From Streptomyces sp. TRM68416 (GTDB lineage Bacteria > Actinomycetota > Actinomycetes > Streptomycetales > Streptomycetaceae): a stretch of 64,000 bases of DNA. Below, piece after piece: positions 33,282 through 42,421 of the stretch; within the stretch, counting starts at the first letter, position 1, and every line of letters begins with the position of its first letter. Made by a program: the position numbers and the translations under genes. A model generated the notes under the pieces. The model did not search any database and had not been told where the DNA came from. It saw nothing but the letters and a program-made list of their open reading frames with translations. Location of the stretch: assembly GCF_014596915.1 (NCBI RefSeq), contig NZ_JACVWU010000014.1, positions 186,001-250,000 of the forward strand, given 5' to 3'.

Positions 33282-35420
33282 TCAATCCGGCGTCTGTACG
33301 CGGGCGATGAGCAGCGCGACGTCGTCGCTGTTGTCGGGCTGGTGCAGGGTGCGCAGAAGCAGGTCGCAGACCTCCTCCAAGGGGCGGTCGGGGCCGTCGA
33401 GGAGGTCCAGCAGCGCGTCGAGCCGTTCGTCGAGGGGGTGCTGCCGGGTCTCGACCAGCCCGTCGGTGTAGAACACCAGCCGGTCGCCGGGCTCCAGGGC
33501 CACCGTGGTCGTGCAGAAGTCCACCCCGCCCACGCCCAGCGGCGCCCCGGTGGGCAGTTCGAGCAGCTCCGGGGGCTGCCCGTCGCGCAGTCGGACCGGC
33601 GGCAGGTGGCCGGCGTTGGCGATCCGGCACTGGCGCAGACGCGGGTCGTGGACGGCGTAGACACAGGTGGCGATGGAGTGGTCCAGGCCCTCGGTGGTCC
33701 GGTCCAGGTGCTCCAGCAGCCGGGCCGGATCGAGGTCGAGGGAGGCCAGCGCGTTGGTCGCGGTGCGCAGTCGGCCCATGGTCGCCGCCGCGTTGACCCC
33801 GCTGCCCATCACGTCGCCGACGACCAGCGCGGTCTTGCCGTCGTCCAGCGGGATCACGTCGAACCAGTCGCCGCCGACCTCGGCGGTGGCACCGGCGGGC
33901 TGGTAGCGGGAGGCGACCTCCAGACCGCCGGTCACCGGGGGATGGCTGGGCAGCAGGCTGCGCTGGAGGGTCAGGGCGGTGTCACGGGCGTTCTGGTACC
34001 AGCGGGCGTTGTCGATCTGCACGGCGGCGCGGGCCGCGAGTTCGCGGGCCAGCAGCAGGTCGTCCTCGCCGAACGGCAGCGAAGGGGCGGTGCGCTTGAG
34101 GTCGAGGGCGCCGAGCACCTCGCCGCGCGCGATGAGCGGCACGGCCAGATAGGAGTGCACCCCCGCGGCGGCCAGCTGCTCGGCGGCCTCGGGGGAGCGG
34201 GCGATCCGGGGCAGGTCCGCGGCCCGCACCTCGGACACCATGACCGGGCTGCCGGTGCGCACGCACTCGGTGACCAGCCGGTCGGGCCCGTACCGGGCGA
34301 TCCGGCCGGGCGGATCGGCCGCCGCGAGCGCCTCGGTGGGACGCGCCGCCCGCACCGCCAGCGCGCGGATCACCGCCGGCTCGGCCGGGCCCAGGCTGCT
34401 GCGTCTGCCCGCCACCACCGCGTCCAGCAGGTCCACGGCGGCGACGTCGGCCAGCTCCGGCACGGCGACGTCGGCGAGCTCGCAGGCGGTGCGGTCCAGG
34501 TCCAGCGTGGTGCCGATCCGCGCGGAGGCGTCGGCGATCACGGCGAGCCTGCGCCGGGCCGCCTCGGCCTCGACGCCGGCCCGGTGCTGCTCGGTGACGT
34601 CGACGACCGAGCAGGCGACACCCAGTACGGTGCCCAGGGCGTCCTCCAGCCGGTACAGCGAGACCGACCAGACGTGGTCCTCGTCGGGGTCGGCCGGGGT
34701 CCGGCCGACGGTCGTCCGGTCCACCAGCGGCACCCCGCTGTCGAGCACCTGCCGGGCCGCGGCCTCCAGCGCGTCGGCGTCCACCTGCGGCAGCACCTCG
34801 CGGACGGTGCGGCCGAGGTGCTCCTCGGCGGGTCTGCCGTTGAGGCGCTCCATGGCCGGGTTGACGGAGACGTACCGCAGCTCGGTGTCGAGGACGGCGA
34901 GACCGATCGGGGACTGCGCGACCATGCGCGTCGACAGTGCCACGTCCCGCTCCAGCCGGCGGACGGTCGACTGGTCGGCGGCCAGACCCAGCGCGTAGAC
35001 GTCCCCGCGGTCGTCCAGCAGCCGCATGTTGCGGAACTCCACCAGGCGGGTGCTGCCGTCCTTGCGCCGGACGGGGAAGGCCCCCGCCCAGTCCTCGCCG
35101 GTCTCCAGCACGTCGGCGAACAGCTTGACCACGAGGTCGGCGTGCTGCTCGTGGATCATCAGCCGGACCGCGAACTCGCCCAGCGCCTCCTGGGCGGTGT
35201 AGCCGAAGAGCTCCTCGGCCTGCGGGCTCCACAGCACGATCCGGCCCTCGGTGTCCAGCACTACGGAGGCCACGCCCAGGACGTCCAGCAGCCCGCTCGG
35301 CCGCACGGGACCCCGCACCGGTTCGTCCGGCCGTCCGGGACCCCGCACCGGTTCGTCCGGCCGCGCGGGTTCGCGCAGCGGCTCGTCGCCCCGGGTCACC
35401 GGAGATCCGGCTGCAGTCAT
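33282..35420 (-). CDS. PAS-PAS-GAF-PP2C (SpoIIE-type) serine phosphatase
   Basis: The 712-residue protein has two PAS domains (about 50-165, VASVVLDTEGRIVLWSPQA; and about 175-295, IGLAVLDTELRYVSVNPAME). A GAF domain follows at about 305-475, then a SpoIIE-like PP2C phosphatase (RYQPAGATAEVGGDWFDVI, LVVGDVMGSGVNAAATMG, NAGHLPPVRL, DRLVFYTDGLVETR). Such proteins dephosphorylate anti-sigma-factor antagonists, so it likely controls an alternative sigma factor in response to a small-molecule or redox cue. ATG 35420 is used. No HATPase domain or signal sequence is seen. The N-terminus carries 10-residue repeats. Confidence 0.92.
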   Translation of the reverse strand: MTAAGSPVTRGDEPLREPARPDEPVRGPGRPDEPVRGPVRPSGLLDVLGVASVVLDTEGRIVLWSPQAEELFGYTAQEALGEFAVRLMIHEQHADLVVKLFADVLETGEDWAGAFPVRRKDGSTRLVEFRNMRLLDDRGDVYALGLAADQSTVRRLERDVALSTRMVAQSPIGLAVLDTELRYVSVNPAMERLNGRPAEEHLGRTVREVLPQVDADALEAAARQVLDSGVPLVDRTTVGRTPADPDEDHVWSVSLYRLEDALGTVLGVACSVVDVTEQHRAGVEAEAARRRLAVIADASARIGTTLDLDRTACELADVAVPELADVAAVDLLDAVVAGRRSSLGPAEPAVIRALAVRAARPTEALAAADPPGRIARYGPDRLVTECVRTGSPVMVSEVRAADLPRIARSPEAAEQLAAAGVHSYLAVPLIARGEVLGALDLKRTAPSLPFGEDDLLLARELAARAAVQIDNARWYQNARDTALTLQRSLLPSHPPVTGGLEVASRYQPAGATAEVGGDWFDVIPLDDGKTALVVGDVMGSGVNAAATMGRLRTATNALASLDLDPARLLEHLDRTTEGLDHSIATCVYAVHDPRLRQCRIANAGHLPPVRLRDGQPPELLELPTGAPLGVGGVDFCTTTVALEPGDRLVFYTDGLVETRQHPLDERLDALLDLLDGPDRPLEEVCDLLLRTLHQPDNSDDVALLIARVQTPD
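35308..35397. repeat. Tandem 30-bp repeats in the phosphatase gene
   Basis: Two near-identical 30-bp units (35308-35337 and 35338-35367) and a diverged third (35368-35397) encode DEPVRGPVRP, DEPVRGPGRP and DEPLREPARP on the minus strand. The proline/acid-rich N-terminal tail they form is probably a flexible linker and could vary in length between strains. Confidence 0.7.
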
Positions 35421-35667
35421 CCCACGCACCGCCTTCGCCCTTTTTCCGCGGCACGCCGTCCCCCGTGCCGACTCCCCATGTTCTACCGCGCTCAACCGTC
35501 TCCGTTACCACTGCGTCGCTCACTTCCACCATCCCTCAACACGGAGACGGCCGTCGGGGCAGCCCGGGGCAGCTCAAGGGGCCAACACCCACCTTGGTCT
35601 GTACATGACCATCCGGGCGCGTAACACTGTCGGCCGAGCACACCCCGCCCCCGACAAGGAGACCTTC

Positions 35668-36543
35668 ATGCCCCTGCGTGCCCGGCAACGTTGTCGCGCC
35701 GCCCTGGCCTGCCTCGTCGCCCTCGCCGGCGCCGCCGTACTCGCCGCCGCCCCGCCCGCCCACGCCGCCGACACCTGGACCGAGGTCGGCTCCGACCGCG
35801 CCGACCCGCTGACCGAGAGCCAGGGGCTGACCTCCGTCGAGGTCCCGGCCGGCAGCCCCAACCGCTACACCGGCATCGGCACCATCCCCTGGGGGGTGAG
35901 CAGCCGCGGCTGGAACCATGTCGGCGACCCCGACGCCTCCTACGACGGCCACTACATCGAGCCCTACCAGCGTGACTCCGGCACCGCGAAGATGTTCCGC
36001 GTGCAGGCGCCCGGCGGTGCCTGGTCGGAATACGTCCACACGCTCAGCCCCGGCGAGGCGCTGAACAACTCCTGGGTCGCCGTCACGCCCGGCGGCCAGT
36101 GGATGCTCGCGGGGGAGTGGGGCACCATGAACCGCCTGCTGGTCTTCCCCACCCCCGGCGTCAACCCGAGCACCTCGCCCTCGGCGAACCTCCCGCAGGC
36201 CTCCACCGTCCGCCTCGACCGCCCCGTACGGGACGTGCAGGGCTGCGACTTCTCCGGCCCGACGACGCTGCTGTGCTCCTCCGACGACCCCGCCGGCACG
36301 CTCTTCGGCATCACCAAGCCGCTGCTCCGGATCGACCTGTCCGCCGAACCGAACGGCACCTCCGACGTCACCGGTCGTGTCACCGCCCTGCGCCAGCTTC
36401 CGCTGCGCAGCGGCTGCTCGGGCGGCTTCGAGACGGAGGGCGTCGACTACGACCGCCGTACCGGCACCCTGCGGGTGATCGTCCTGTCGCCGGGCTTCTG
36501 CATCCTGACCGACAGCAAGACCTACCGCTTCACCCGCGGCTGA
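35668..36543 (+). CDS. Secreted hypothetical protein
   Basis: The 291-residue precursor has a clear Sec signal (ALACLVALAGAAVLAAAPPA, cleavage after HAADT is likely). The mature part is beta-rich and contains WTEVGSDRADPLTESQGLTS, then TGIGTIPWGVSSRGWNHVGD. There are two likely disulfide cysteine pairs, including GCDFSGPTTLLCSSDD and SGCSGG with FCILTD. AAGGAG precedes ATG 35668. No family is recognised; it resembles secreted proteins of unknown function found in Streptomyces. It is divergent from the phosphatase gene. Confidence 0.8.
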   Translation: MPLRARQRCRAALACLVALAGAAVLAAAPPAHAADTWTEVGSDRADPLTESQGLTSVEVPAGSPNRYTGIGTIPWGVSSRGWNHVGDPDASYDGHYIEPYQRDSGTAKMFRVQAPGGAWSEYVHTLSPGEALNNSWVAVTPGGQWMLAGEWGTMNRLLVFPTPGVNPSTSPSANLPQASTVRLDRPVRDVQGCDFSGPTTLLCSSDDPAGTLFGITKPLLRIDLSAEPNGTSDVTGRVTALRQLPLRSGCSGGFETEGVDYDRRTGTLRVIVLSPGFCILTDSKTYRFTRG

Positions 36544-36565
36544 CACCGCGCCCCTCTCGGGGCTG

Positions 36566-36581
36566 TACATCCCGGAATGTA
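36566..36581. promoter_or_regulatory. 16-bp near-palindrome
   Basis: TACATCCCGGAATGTA matches its own reverse complement at 14 of 16 bases. It lies 23 bases after the secreted-protein stop and about 80 bases upstream of the next gene. It resembles operator dyads and probably regulates the downstream gene. Confidence 0.4.
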
Positions 36582-36662
36582 GTGGTTTTCTGGGAGTGCG
36601 GCACGGTCTCGCGGGGGAACCCGCTGCCGTACCGCCGCTCGGCCCTGAGAGGAGCGATCACG

Positions 36663-37031
36663 ATGGACAGTGAACGACCGCACCCGGAATCCGTCTCCGT
36701 GGAGATCAGCGGATGCAGCAAGGAGGACGCGCGGATCGTGTTCGACGCGCTGTGTACGTGCTTCGAGTCCGACCGGGGCGCCGACGACGTACCGCAGCAG
36801 CTGCACGAGACACGCCCGATGGTGTGGCTCGGCACGTTCGAGGTCACGGAGGCGCACACCTGTCCGCCGCCCGCCCCGCTGTCGTCCTCCGTCGAGGCCG
36901 ACGCGCAGGGCGGCTACTGGGCGATCGAGCGGCTGCGGTCGACGCTCGACTCCCTCTTCACGGTCCGCGACCTCGCCTCCGCCTCCGGCGACCAGGAGAA
37001 GGAGTTGCACGTCCTGCTCGAAAGCCGCTGA
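36663..37031 (+). CDS. Hypothetical protein
   Basis: The 122-residue product starts at ATG 36663, downstream of a GAGAGGAG-type site. It reads like a compact cytoplasmic domain (VSVEISGCSKEDARIVFDAL, WLGTFEVTEAH, AQGGYWAIERLRSTLDSL). No signal peptide or membrane segment is seen. No family is recognised. It may be controlled through the palindrome upstream. Confidence 0.7.
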   Translation: MDSERPHPESVSVEISGCSKEDARIVFDALCTCFESDRGADDVPQQLHETRPMVWLGTFEVTEAHTCPPPAPLSSSVEADAQGGYWAIERLRSTLDSLFTVRDLASASGDQEKELHVLLESR

Positions 37032-37873
37032 CCGCCGGCTCCGGGAGGGCGGCAGCCCGGCGGCGCGCGTCCGCCGGGCCGCCGCCCGCCTCCGGTACGG
37101 CCGCGCCCGTGACGGACGGCGGCGCCCCGCGGGCGAGTGGACGCCTCGTCGCGAGCCGAACGGCTGTTGATGGTCTCCAGTGCTGTGACCGCCTGGGTTC
37201 ACCGGGTTGGAGCCTTGCTTCACTTGCGTCGAGAGGGCGATCGGACGCTCAGGAAGCTCGGGCGAGGAACCGTCGCGGGAGCGTTGAGGAGTCACGGCTG
37301 GTCGGATGAGACCTGTCGTCGAGAGAGAACCAGCCTGCTGCGCTCCCGGTCGATCTCAGTGCGGACTCTCGCCGGCCGAGGAACCCTCCGTACGCCGGAG
37401 ACCTGCGCTCTGCCAGCCGTTCTCGTGGTGCATCTTGACCTTCGTACCGGCGACAGCGGCGGTGCTGCCGTCGGCCCGGACGACCCTTTCGCTGTGCGGG
37501 TCGACCCATTCGGCGTCGAGGCCGTCGACGGGCGCGGATGATGCACGCGGACGCCCCGTCCACCGGGGAATCGGCCAGGACGGCTCTCAAGCGAGCCGCG
37601 ACACGACTGGCAACGCCGATGTCATGACCCTCGACGGACGCGCATGGGCCAGTGCCCGGCGTCCGGCCTCAAGGGGCTGCTCGCACGGCAACGCGAGTGT
37701 GGTGTGTGCGGTCCCCCCGGGCCTGCCGGCCGGGGGTCGGTGGCGTGGTGAACCGGTACCGGCACGGGGATCGTTCCGCCCCCGGGCGTACGGGGCAGAG
37801 CGCGTGTCCCGTCGGTGTGAGGCGCAACCTGGCGTCCACGCAGGGCTGTTCGGCGGGCTGGGCAGTCGGCCCT
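37032..37873. other. Gene-poor stretch, possible hydrolase remnant
   Basis: No intact gene is supported. On the minus strand around 37400-37530 a frame reads PVDGLDAEWVDPHSERVVRA, then AGTKVKMHHENGWQSAG. It resembles the C-terminal tail of a glycoside hydrolase (DAEWVDPRTG-type), without start or stop context. A decayed LacI gene follows, which would fit a lost carbohydrate locus. Confidence 0.3.
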
Positions 37874-38181
37874 GTGATCACACGCGCCATCGCAGCCGCT
37901 GCGGGGTCAGCAAGGCCGCGGTCAACTGGGTCATCAACGGCGGACGCGGCGTCGCGTCCGACACGCTCGCCCCCATGCCCTCCAGGCTGCGGCCGCGCGC
38001 CACGAACCTGTTCGGCATCATCACTCCCGACTTGGACAACCCGATCTTTCCCCCGACGGCCCGAGTGGTCGGACAGGCTCTGACCTGCCTCGGGCGTACG
38101 CCGGTGCCGGCGGAGCGGAGGCCTGGTGGGTCGACGTGTGACCGAGGTCAAGCCACAGGCTTTGTGCAACTAGTTGCATAA
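37874..38181 (+). pseudogene. Frameshifted LacI-family regulator remnant
   Basis: The first frame reads VITRAIAAAAG. After a likely missing G near 37915 the second reads VSKAAVNWVINGGRGVASD, then TNLFGIITPDLDNPIFPPTA and VVGQALTCLGRTPV. This is the LacI helix-turn-helix and start of the effector domain. The rest of the effector domain is gone. It ends at the palindrome upstream of fadH. Confidence 0.6.
38165..38178. promoter_or_regulatory. Perfect 14-bp palindrome upstream of fadH
   Basis: TGCAACTAGTTGCA lies 58 bases upstream of the reductase start in an A/T-rich context (TTTGTGCAACTAGTTGCATA). MarR-type operators commonly look like this. No MarR gene is seen next to it, so the regulator must be elsewhere. 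Confidence 0.6.
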
Positions 38182-38235
38182 ACGTGTGCGGTGCCTCTAC
38201 AACTACAGGGACGACACCGCGCACGGAGGGCCTCG

Positions 38236-40251
38236 ATGAGCCGTTACCCGCACCTGCTGAACCCCCTCGACCTGGGCTTCACCACCCTGCCCAACCGCGT
38301 CCTGATGGGCTCGATGCACGTGGGCCTCGAGGAGGCCGAGCGCGGCTTCGAGCGGATGGCCGCCTTCTACGCGGAGCGGGCGCGCGGCGGCGTGGGCCTC
38401 ATCGTCACCGGCGGCATCGCGCCCAACGACGAGGGACGGCCCGGCGAGGGCGGCGCCAAGCTCACCACCGAGGAGGAGGCGGCCGCGCACACGGCCGTCA
38501 CCGAGGCGGTCCACCGCGAGGGCGGCCGGATCGCGCTGCAGATCCTGCACTTCGGCCGGTACGCCTACCACCAGGACCTCGTCGCCCCGAGCCCGCTCCA
38601 GGCGCCCATCAGCCCGTTCCCGCCGCGCGAGCTCACCGACGCCGACATCGAGCGGACCATCGACGACTACGCCCGCACCGCCCGCCTCGCGCGGCAGGCC
38701 GGCTACGACGGCGTCGAGATCATGGGCTCCGAGGGCTACCTCATCAACGAATTCATCGCACGGCAGACCAACCACCGCACCGACCGCTGGGGCGGCTCGT
38801 ACGAGAACCGCATGCGCTTCCCGGTGGAGATCGTCCGCCGGGTGCGCGAGGCCGTCGGCGAGGACTTCATCATCATCTACCGGCTGTCCATGCTGGACCT
38901 GGTCCCGGGCGGCTCCACGCTCGACGAGGTGATCACCCTCGCCAAGGCCGTGGAGGCCGCCGGAGCGACGATCATCAACACCGGCATCGGCTGGCACGAG
39001 GCCCGCATCCCCACCATCGCCACCTCCGTGCCGCGCGCCGCCTACACCTGGGTCACCAAGCGGCTCATGGGCGAGGTGTCCGTCCCGCTGGTGACCACCA
39101 ACCGCATCAACACCCCCGAAGTCGCCGAGGAACTGCTCGCCGGGGGGTACGCGGACATGGTCTCCATGGCCCGCCCGATGCTCGCCGACCCGGACTTCGT
39201 GAACAAGGCGGCCGAGGGCCGTCCCGAGGCCATCAACACCTGCATCGGCTGCAACCAGGCCTGCCTCGACCACACCTTCAGCGGGAAGATCACTTCCTGC
39301 CTGGTCAACCCGCGCGCCTGCCACGAGACCGAGCTGGTCCTCGCCCCGACCCGGACCAGGAAGAGGGTCGCGGTCGTCGGCGCGGGCCCGGCGGGCCTCG
39401 CCTGCGCGGTGAGCGCCGCCGAACGCGGCCACGACGTCACCCTCCTGGACGCCGCGGGCGAGATCGGCGGCCAGCTCAACGTCGCCCGCCGGATCCCCGG
39501 CAAGCAGGAGTTCGACGAGACCCTGCGCTACTTCCGCCACCAGCTCGACGCCCACAACGTGGACGTACGCCTGAACACCTGGGTGGCCGCCGAGGACCTG
39601 GCCGGCTACGACGAGGTCGTCGTCGCCACCGGCGTCACCCCGCGCACCCCGGACATCCCCGGCGTGGACCACCCGAGCGTCGTCGGCTACCTCGACGTCC
39701 TGCGGGACAAGGCGCCCGTCGGCGACCGGGTCGCCATCCTCGGCGCGGGCGGCATCGGCTTCGACGTCGCCGAGTACCTCACCGACGGCGGCGACAAGGC
39801 GCACGAGGACCCCGCGACGTACTTCCGCCACTGGGGCGTCGACCCGGACTACACCGCGCCCGGCGGCCTCGCCGCCCCCGACCGGCCCACCCCGCCGCGC
39901 ACCGTCCACCTGCTCCAGCGCAAGCCCAGCAAGGTCGGCGCCGGCCTCGGCAAGACCACCGGCTGGATCCACCGCACCGAGCTCAAGCACCGCGGGGTCA
40001 CCATGGTCCCGGGCGTGCGCTACGACCGTATCGACGACGCCGGACTGCACGTCACCGTCGGCGAGGAGAGCACGGTCCTGGAGGTCGACACCATCGTGCT
40101 GTGCACGGGCCAGGAGCCGCGCCGCGACCTCTACGAGGAGCTGGCCGCCACCGGCCGCAGCGTCCATCTGATCGGCGGCGCCGACGTGGCGGCGGAGCTG
40201 GACGCCAAGCGTGCGATTCTGCAGGGCACGGAAGTGGCGGCGGCTCTCTAG
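38236..40251 (+). CDS. fadH: NADPH-dependent 2,4-dienoyl-CoA reductase-type flavoenzyme
   Basis: The 671-residue protein has an N-terminal old-yellow-enzyme barrel (LLNPLDLGFTTLPNRVLMG; INEFIARQTNHRTDRWGGS). A 4Fe-4S ligand set follows: C336, C339, C343 and C355 (CxxCxxxC-x11-C). The C-terminal part is an FAD/NADPH module (VAVVGAGPAGLACA, VAILGAGGIGFDVAEYL). This is the FadH layout that reduces 2,4-dienoyl-CoA during oxidation of unsaturated fatty acids. GGAGGG precedes ATG 38236 at 5 bases. Related enoate or trimethylamine-dehydrogenase-like activities share this fold, so the substrate is inferred. Confidence 0.88.
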   Translation: MSRYPHLLNPLDLGFTTLPNRVLMGSMHVGLEEAERGFERMAAFYAERARGGVGLIVTGGIAPNDEGRPGEGGAKLTTEEEAAAHTAVTEAVHREGGRIALQILHFGRYAYHQDLVAPSPLQAPISPFPPRELTDADIERTIDDYARTARLARQAGYDGVEIMGSEGYLINEFIARQTNHRTDRWGGSYENRMRFPVEIVRRVREAVGEDFIIIYRLSMLDLVPGGSTLDEVITLAKAVEAAGATIINTGIGWHEARIPTIATSVPRAAYTWVTKRLMGEVSVPLVTTNRINTPEVAEELLAGGYADMVSMARPMLADPDFVNKAAEGRPEAINTCIGCNQACLDHTFSGKITSCLVNPRACHETELVLAPTRTRKRVAVVGAGPAGLACAVSAAERGHDVTLLDAAGEIGGQLNVARRIPGKQEFDETLRYFRHQLDAHNVDVRLNTWVAAEDLAGYDEVVVATGVTPRTPDIPGVDHPSVVGYLDVLRDKAPVGDRVAILGAGGIGFDVAEYLTDGGDKAHEDPATYFRHWGVDPDYTAPGGLAAPDRPTPPRTVHLLQRKPSKVGAGLGKTTGWIHRTELKHRGVTMVPGVRYDRIDDAGLHVTVGEESTVLEVDTIVLCTGQEPRRDLYEELAATGRSVHLIGGADVAAELDAKRAILQGTEVAAAL

Positions 40252-40254
40252 CAC

Positions 40255-40515
40255 TTCAGTCCGGTGTCGCGATCCGTCCGGCAGGTGGTCGGCGGCGTCC
40301 CAGCGTGCGCAGCGCGGCAGGCGCCGCATCGGCCCGGGCCGGCCGTGATCGGCCCCTTCGGCCAGCCCCCGGCAGTTCCTCCGCTCGGCCCTGGGCAGCA
40401 GCCCGAGCAGGTGGGCGCGGGTAGCTGCCCGGGGCTCAACTCGGCTGAATCGTCCCGCGATTCGGGCCATGGCACGGTCGAACGTCTCCCGTCGGCGGGC
40501 AGGGTCTACGTTATG
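40255..40515 (-). pseudogene. IS701-family transposase N-terminal fragment
   Basis: The minus strand reads RRRETFDRAMARIAGRFSRV, EPRAATRAHLLGLLPRAERR, NCRGLAEGADHGRPGPM, then LPRCARWDAADHL. This is the conserved N-terminal region of IS701 (DDE superfamily endonuclease) transposases. The catalytic domain is absent. It fills most of the gap between the reductase and LLM genes. Confidence 0.65.
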
Positions 40516-40608
40516 GCCTGCGGCCACTGTGCGATCTTCGGGAGTCCACACAACCCCCGATGACCACGCGGTGGCCGTACCCGTTCCCGGTCGGACCCCG
40601 ACGCAAGA

Positions 40609-40635
40609 TCGCGACATCGGACTGGAGTACTAGGC
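40609..40635. promoter_or_regulatory. 27-bp element shared with the PadR promoter (copy 1)
   Basis: The stretch TCGCGACATCGGACTGGAGT continuing to TACTAGGC matches 41789-41815 at 23 of 27 positions. It lies about 80 bases upstream of the LLM oxidoreductase gene. Confidence 0.5.
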
Positions 40636-40713
40636 TCAGAGCCGTCCGAAGAGAATCACCTCGGAGCGGAGCCGAAGTACGCTGCCCGGCCACGACGCAC
40701 GTGTAAGGACACC

Positions 40714-41616
40714 ATGAAGATAGGTTTCGCACTCCCTCAATTCCACCGTCAGGCTCACGGCGTCGCTCAGACCGCCGCGTTCGCCTCCGCGATCGAGGAG
40801 GCCGGGGGCGCCAGCCTCTGGGTGGGGGACCGCAATCTGGCCGCGGTTCGCCCTGTCGTGGGCTACGGCGGGCGGGGGAACACCATTCCGGAGGAACTGA
40901 ACCCCGCCGCTGACCCGTTCGTCCTGCTCGGTGTTGCCGCTGCCGCGACCAGTCGTGTGCTGCTGGGCTCGCACGTTCTGGTCGCTCCGCTGTACCCGCC
41001 CGTCCAGCTGGCCCGGTCGTTGACGACGATCGACCTGATCAGCGGCGGGCGGCTGCTCCCCGGCTTCGGAGTCGGCTGGTCTCCCGAGGAGTACCAGGCG
41101 GCCGGTCTGGACTTCACCGTCCGCGGCGCCCGCATGGAGGAATTGCTCGACGCCCTCCACGCCATCTGGACCACCGACCCGGCACAGTACGAGGGTGACC
41201 AGATCTCCGTACCCGAGCACCACTCGCCCCTGAAGCCGGCGCGACAGCCCCGGCCACCCTTCTACCTGGGCGCGCTGTCCGAGCGCGCCCTGCGCCGGGT
41301 CGCCCGCCGCGGCGACGGCTGGCTGCCGTTGATCGCCGTCCCGAGCTATGTCGACGTGGACGGCCTCGTCGCGCAGCGCTCGCTGCTGGACGAGCTCGCC
41401 CGGCAGAACGGCCGCGACCCCCACGCCATCGACACGGTGCTGCGGGTGAACATCGACGCGGGCACGAGCACAGAGAAGGTCGCCGAAACCGTCAAGGAAG
41501 TCCACGAACGGACCGGGATCGACCACTTCATGATCGACTCGATGTATGACGTGGACACCGTCGAGGGCTCCCTGGAGCACGCCCGGCAGATCCTCGAACT
41601 CGTCGGGAAGGGCTGA
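40714..41616 (+). CDS. LLM-class F420-dependent oxidoreductase
   Basis: The 300-residue protein has the luciferase-like monooxygenase barrel: MKIGFALPQF, VLLGSHVLVAPLYPPVQLAR, TIDLISGGRLLPGFGVGWSP and PFYLGALSERALRRVARRGD. This is the F420-dependent group common in actinobacteria. It likely carries out a hydride transfer on a small molecule. It is followed by a PadR regulator, and both have a shared 27-bp element upstream. Confidence 0.9.
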   Translation: MKIGFALPQFHRQAHGVAQTAAFASAIEEAGGASLWVGDRNLAAVRPVVGYGGRGNTIPEELNPAADPFVLLGVAAAATSRVLLGSHVLVAPLYPPVQLARSLTTIDLISGGRLLPGFGVGWSPEEYQAAGLDFTVRGARMEELLDALHAIWTTDPAQYEGDQISVPEHHSPLKPARQPRPPFYLGALSERALRRVARRGDGWLPLIAVPSYVDVDGLVAQRSLLDELARQNGRDPHAIDTVLRVNIDAGTSTEKVAETVKEVHERTGIDHFMIDSMYDVDTVEGSLEHARQILELVGKG

Positions 41617-41788
41617 GGAGGGTCGGGGACCGGCGCGGTGACTTCCGCTCCGTTCCCGCCCCGCCGCCCTCAATCCGCACGTGCGGTTCCGCCGCATACG
41701 GCACCCGACACAGACGCCACCGGACAACCGCCCGACGCAGCCACTGCCAACGGCGGTCCGCCGACGAACCTGACGGACAGATCACGAG

Positions 41789-41815
41789 TCGCGACACCAG
41801 ACTGAAGTACTGGGC
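41789..41815. promoter_or_regulatory. 27-bp element (copy 2) upstream of PadR
   Basis: The stretch TCGCGACACCAGACTGAAGT continuing to TACTGGGC is 23/27 identical to the element upstream of the LLM oxidoreductase. It lies about 50 bases upstream of the PadR start. Together they suggest a PadR operator controlling both genes. Confidence 0.5.
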
Positions 41816-41863
41816 GCTCCGGACCCCTCTGGGGCCCGGCCCGGCCGTCCCTAGGATGATCCC

Positions 41864-42421
41864 ATGTCACTCCCGCACGCGATCCTCACCGCCCTGCTCG
41901 AAAAGCCGTCGTCGGGGCTGGAGCTGACCCGCCGGTTCGACCGGTCGATCGGGTACTTCTGGTCGGCGACGCACCAGCAGATCTATCGCGAGCTGGGAAA
42001 ACTGGAGGCCGACGGGTTCATCCGCGCGCTGCCGTCCCAGCAGCCGGCCCGCGGGCAGAAGAAGAGCTACGAGGTCCTGCCCGCGGGCCACGCCGAACTG
42101 GCCCGCTGGACCGCCGCCTCCCAGGACCCCAAGCCGCACCGGGACACCCTCCTGCTGCGGATGCGGGCCGCCGCCGTCGTCGGCACCCGGGGCATCCGGG
42201 CCGACCTGGAGCGCCATCTCGACCTGCACCGACGGCAGTTGGCGGAGTACGAGGAGATCGAGAAGCGCGACTTCCCGGCGGACCGGGACAGCCCCCGGGA
42301 CCGGTTGCAGCACCTGGTCCTGCGGGCCGGCATCGACCTGGAGACCTTCTGGACGCAGTGGCTCACCCGTGCCCTTGAGGAGTTCGCCGAGCTGCCGCAG
42401 GACGAGGGTCAGAGCCGGTAG
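41864..42421 (+). CDS. PadR-family transcriptional regulator
   Basis: The 185-residue protein has a PadR winged helix (LPHAILTALLEKPSSGLELT, SATHQQIYRELGKLEADGF) and a C-terminal coiled part (LERHLDLHRRQLAEYEEIEK). It is downstream of the LLM oxidoreductase gene, and a similar 27-bp element lies in front of both. It overlaps the 3' end of the convergent secreted-protein gene by 13 bases. Confidence 0.9.
   Translation: MSLPHAILTALLEKPSSGLELTRRFDRSIGYFWSATHQQIYRELGKLEADGFIRALPSQQPARGQKKSYEVLPAGHAELARWTAASQDPKPHRDTLLLRMRAAAVVGTRGIRADLERHLDLHRRQLAEYEEIEKRDFPADRDSPRDRLQHLVLRAGIDLETFWTQWLTRALEEFAELPQDEGQSR

Noticed and set aside
35308..35397. Possible CRISPR-like array
   Set aside because: The units are directly adjacent without spacers and lie within a coding frame, so they are tandem coding repeats.
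38203..40617. 804-codon minus-strand frame over fadH
   Set aside because: Only its first part (about 40255-40515) resembles a protein (IS701); the rest is a shadow of the FadH frame.
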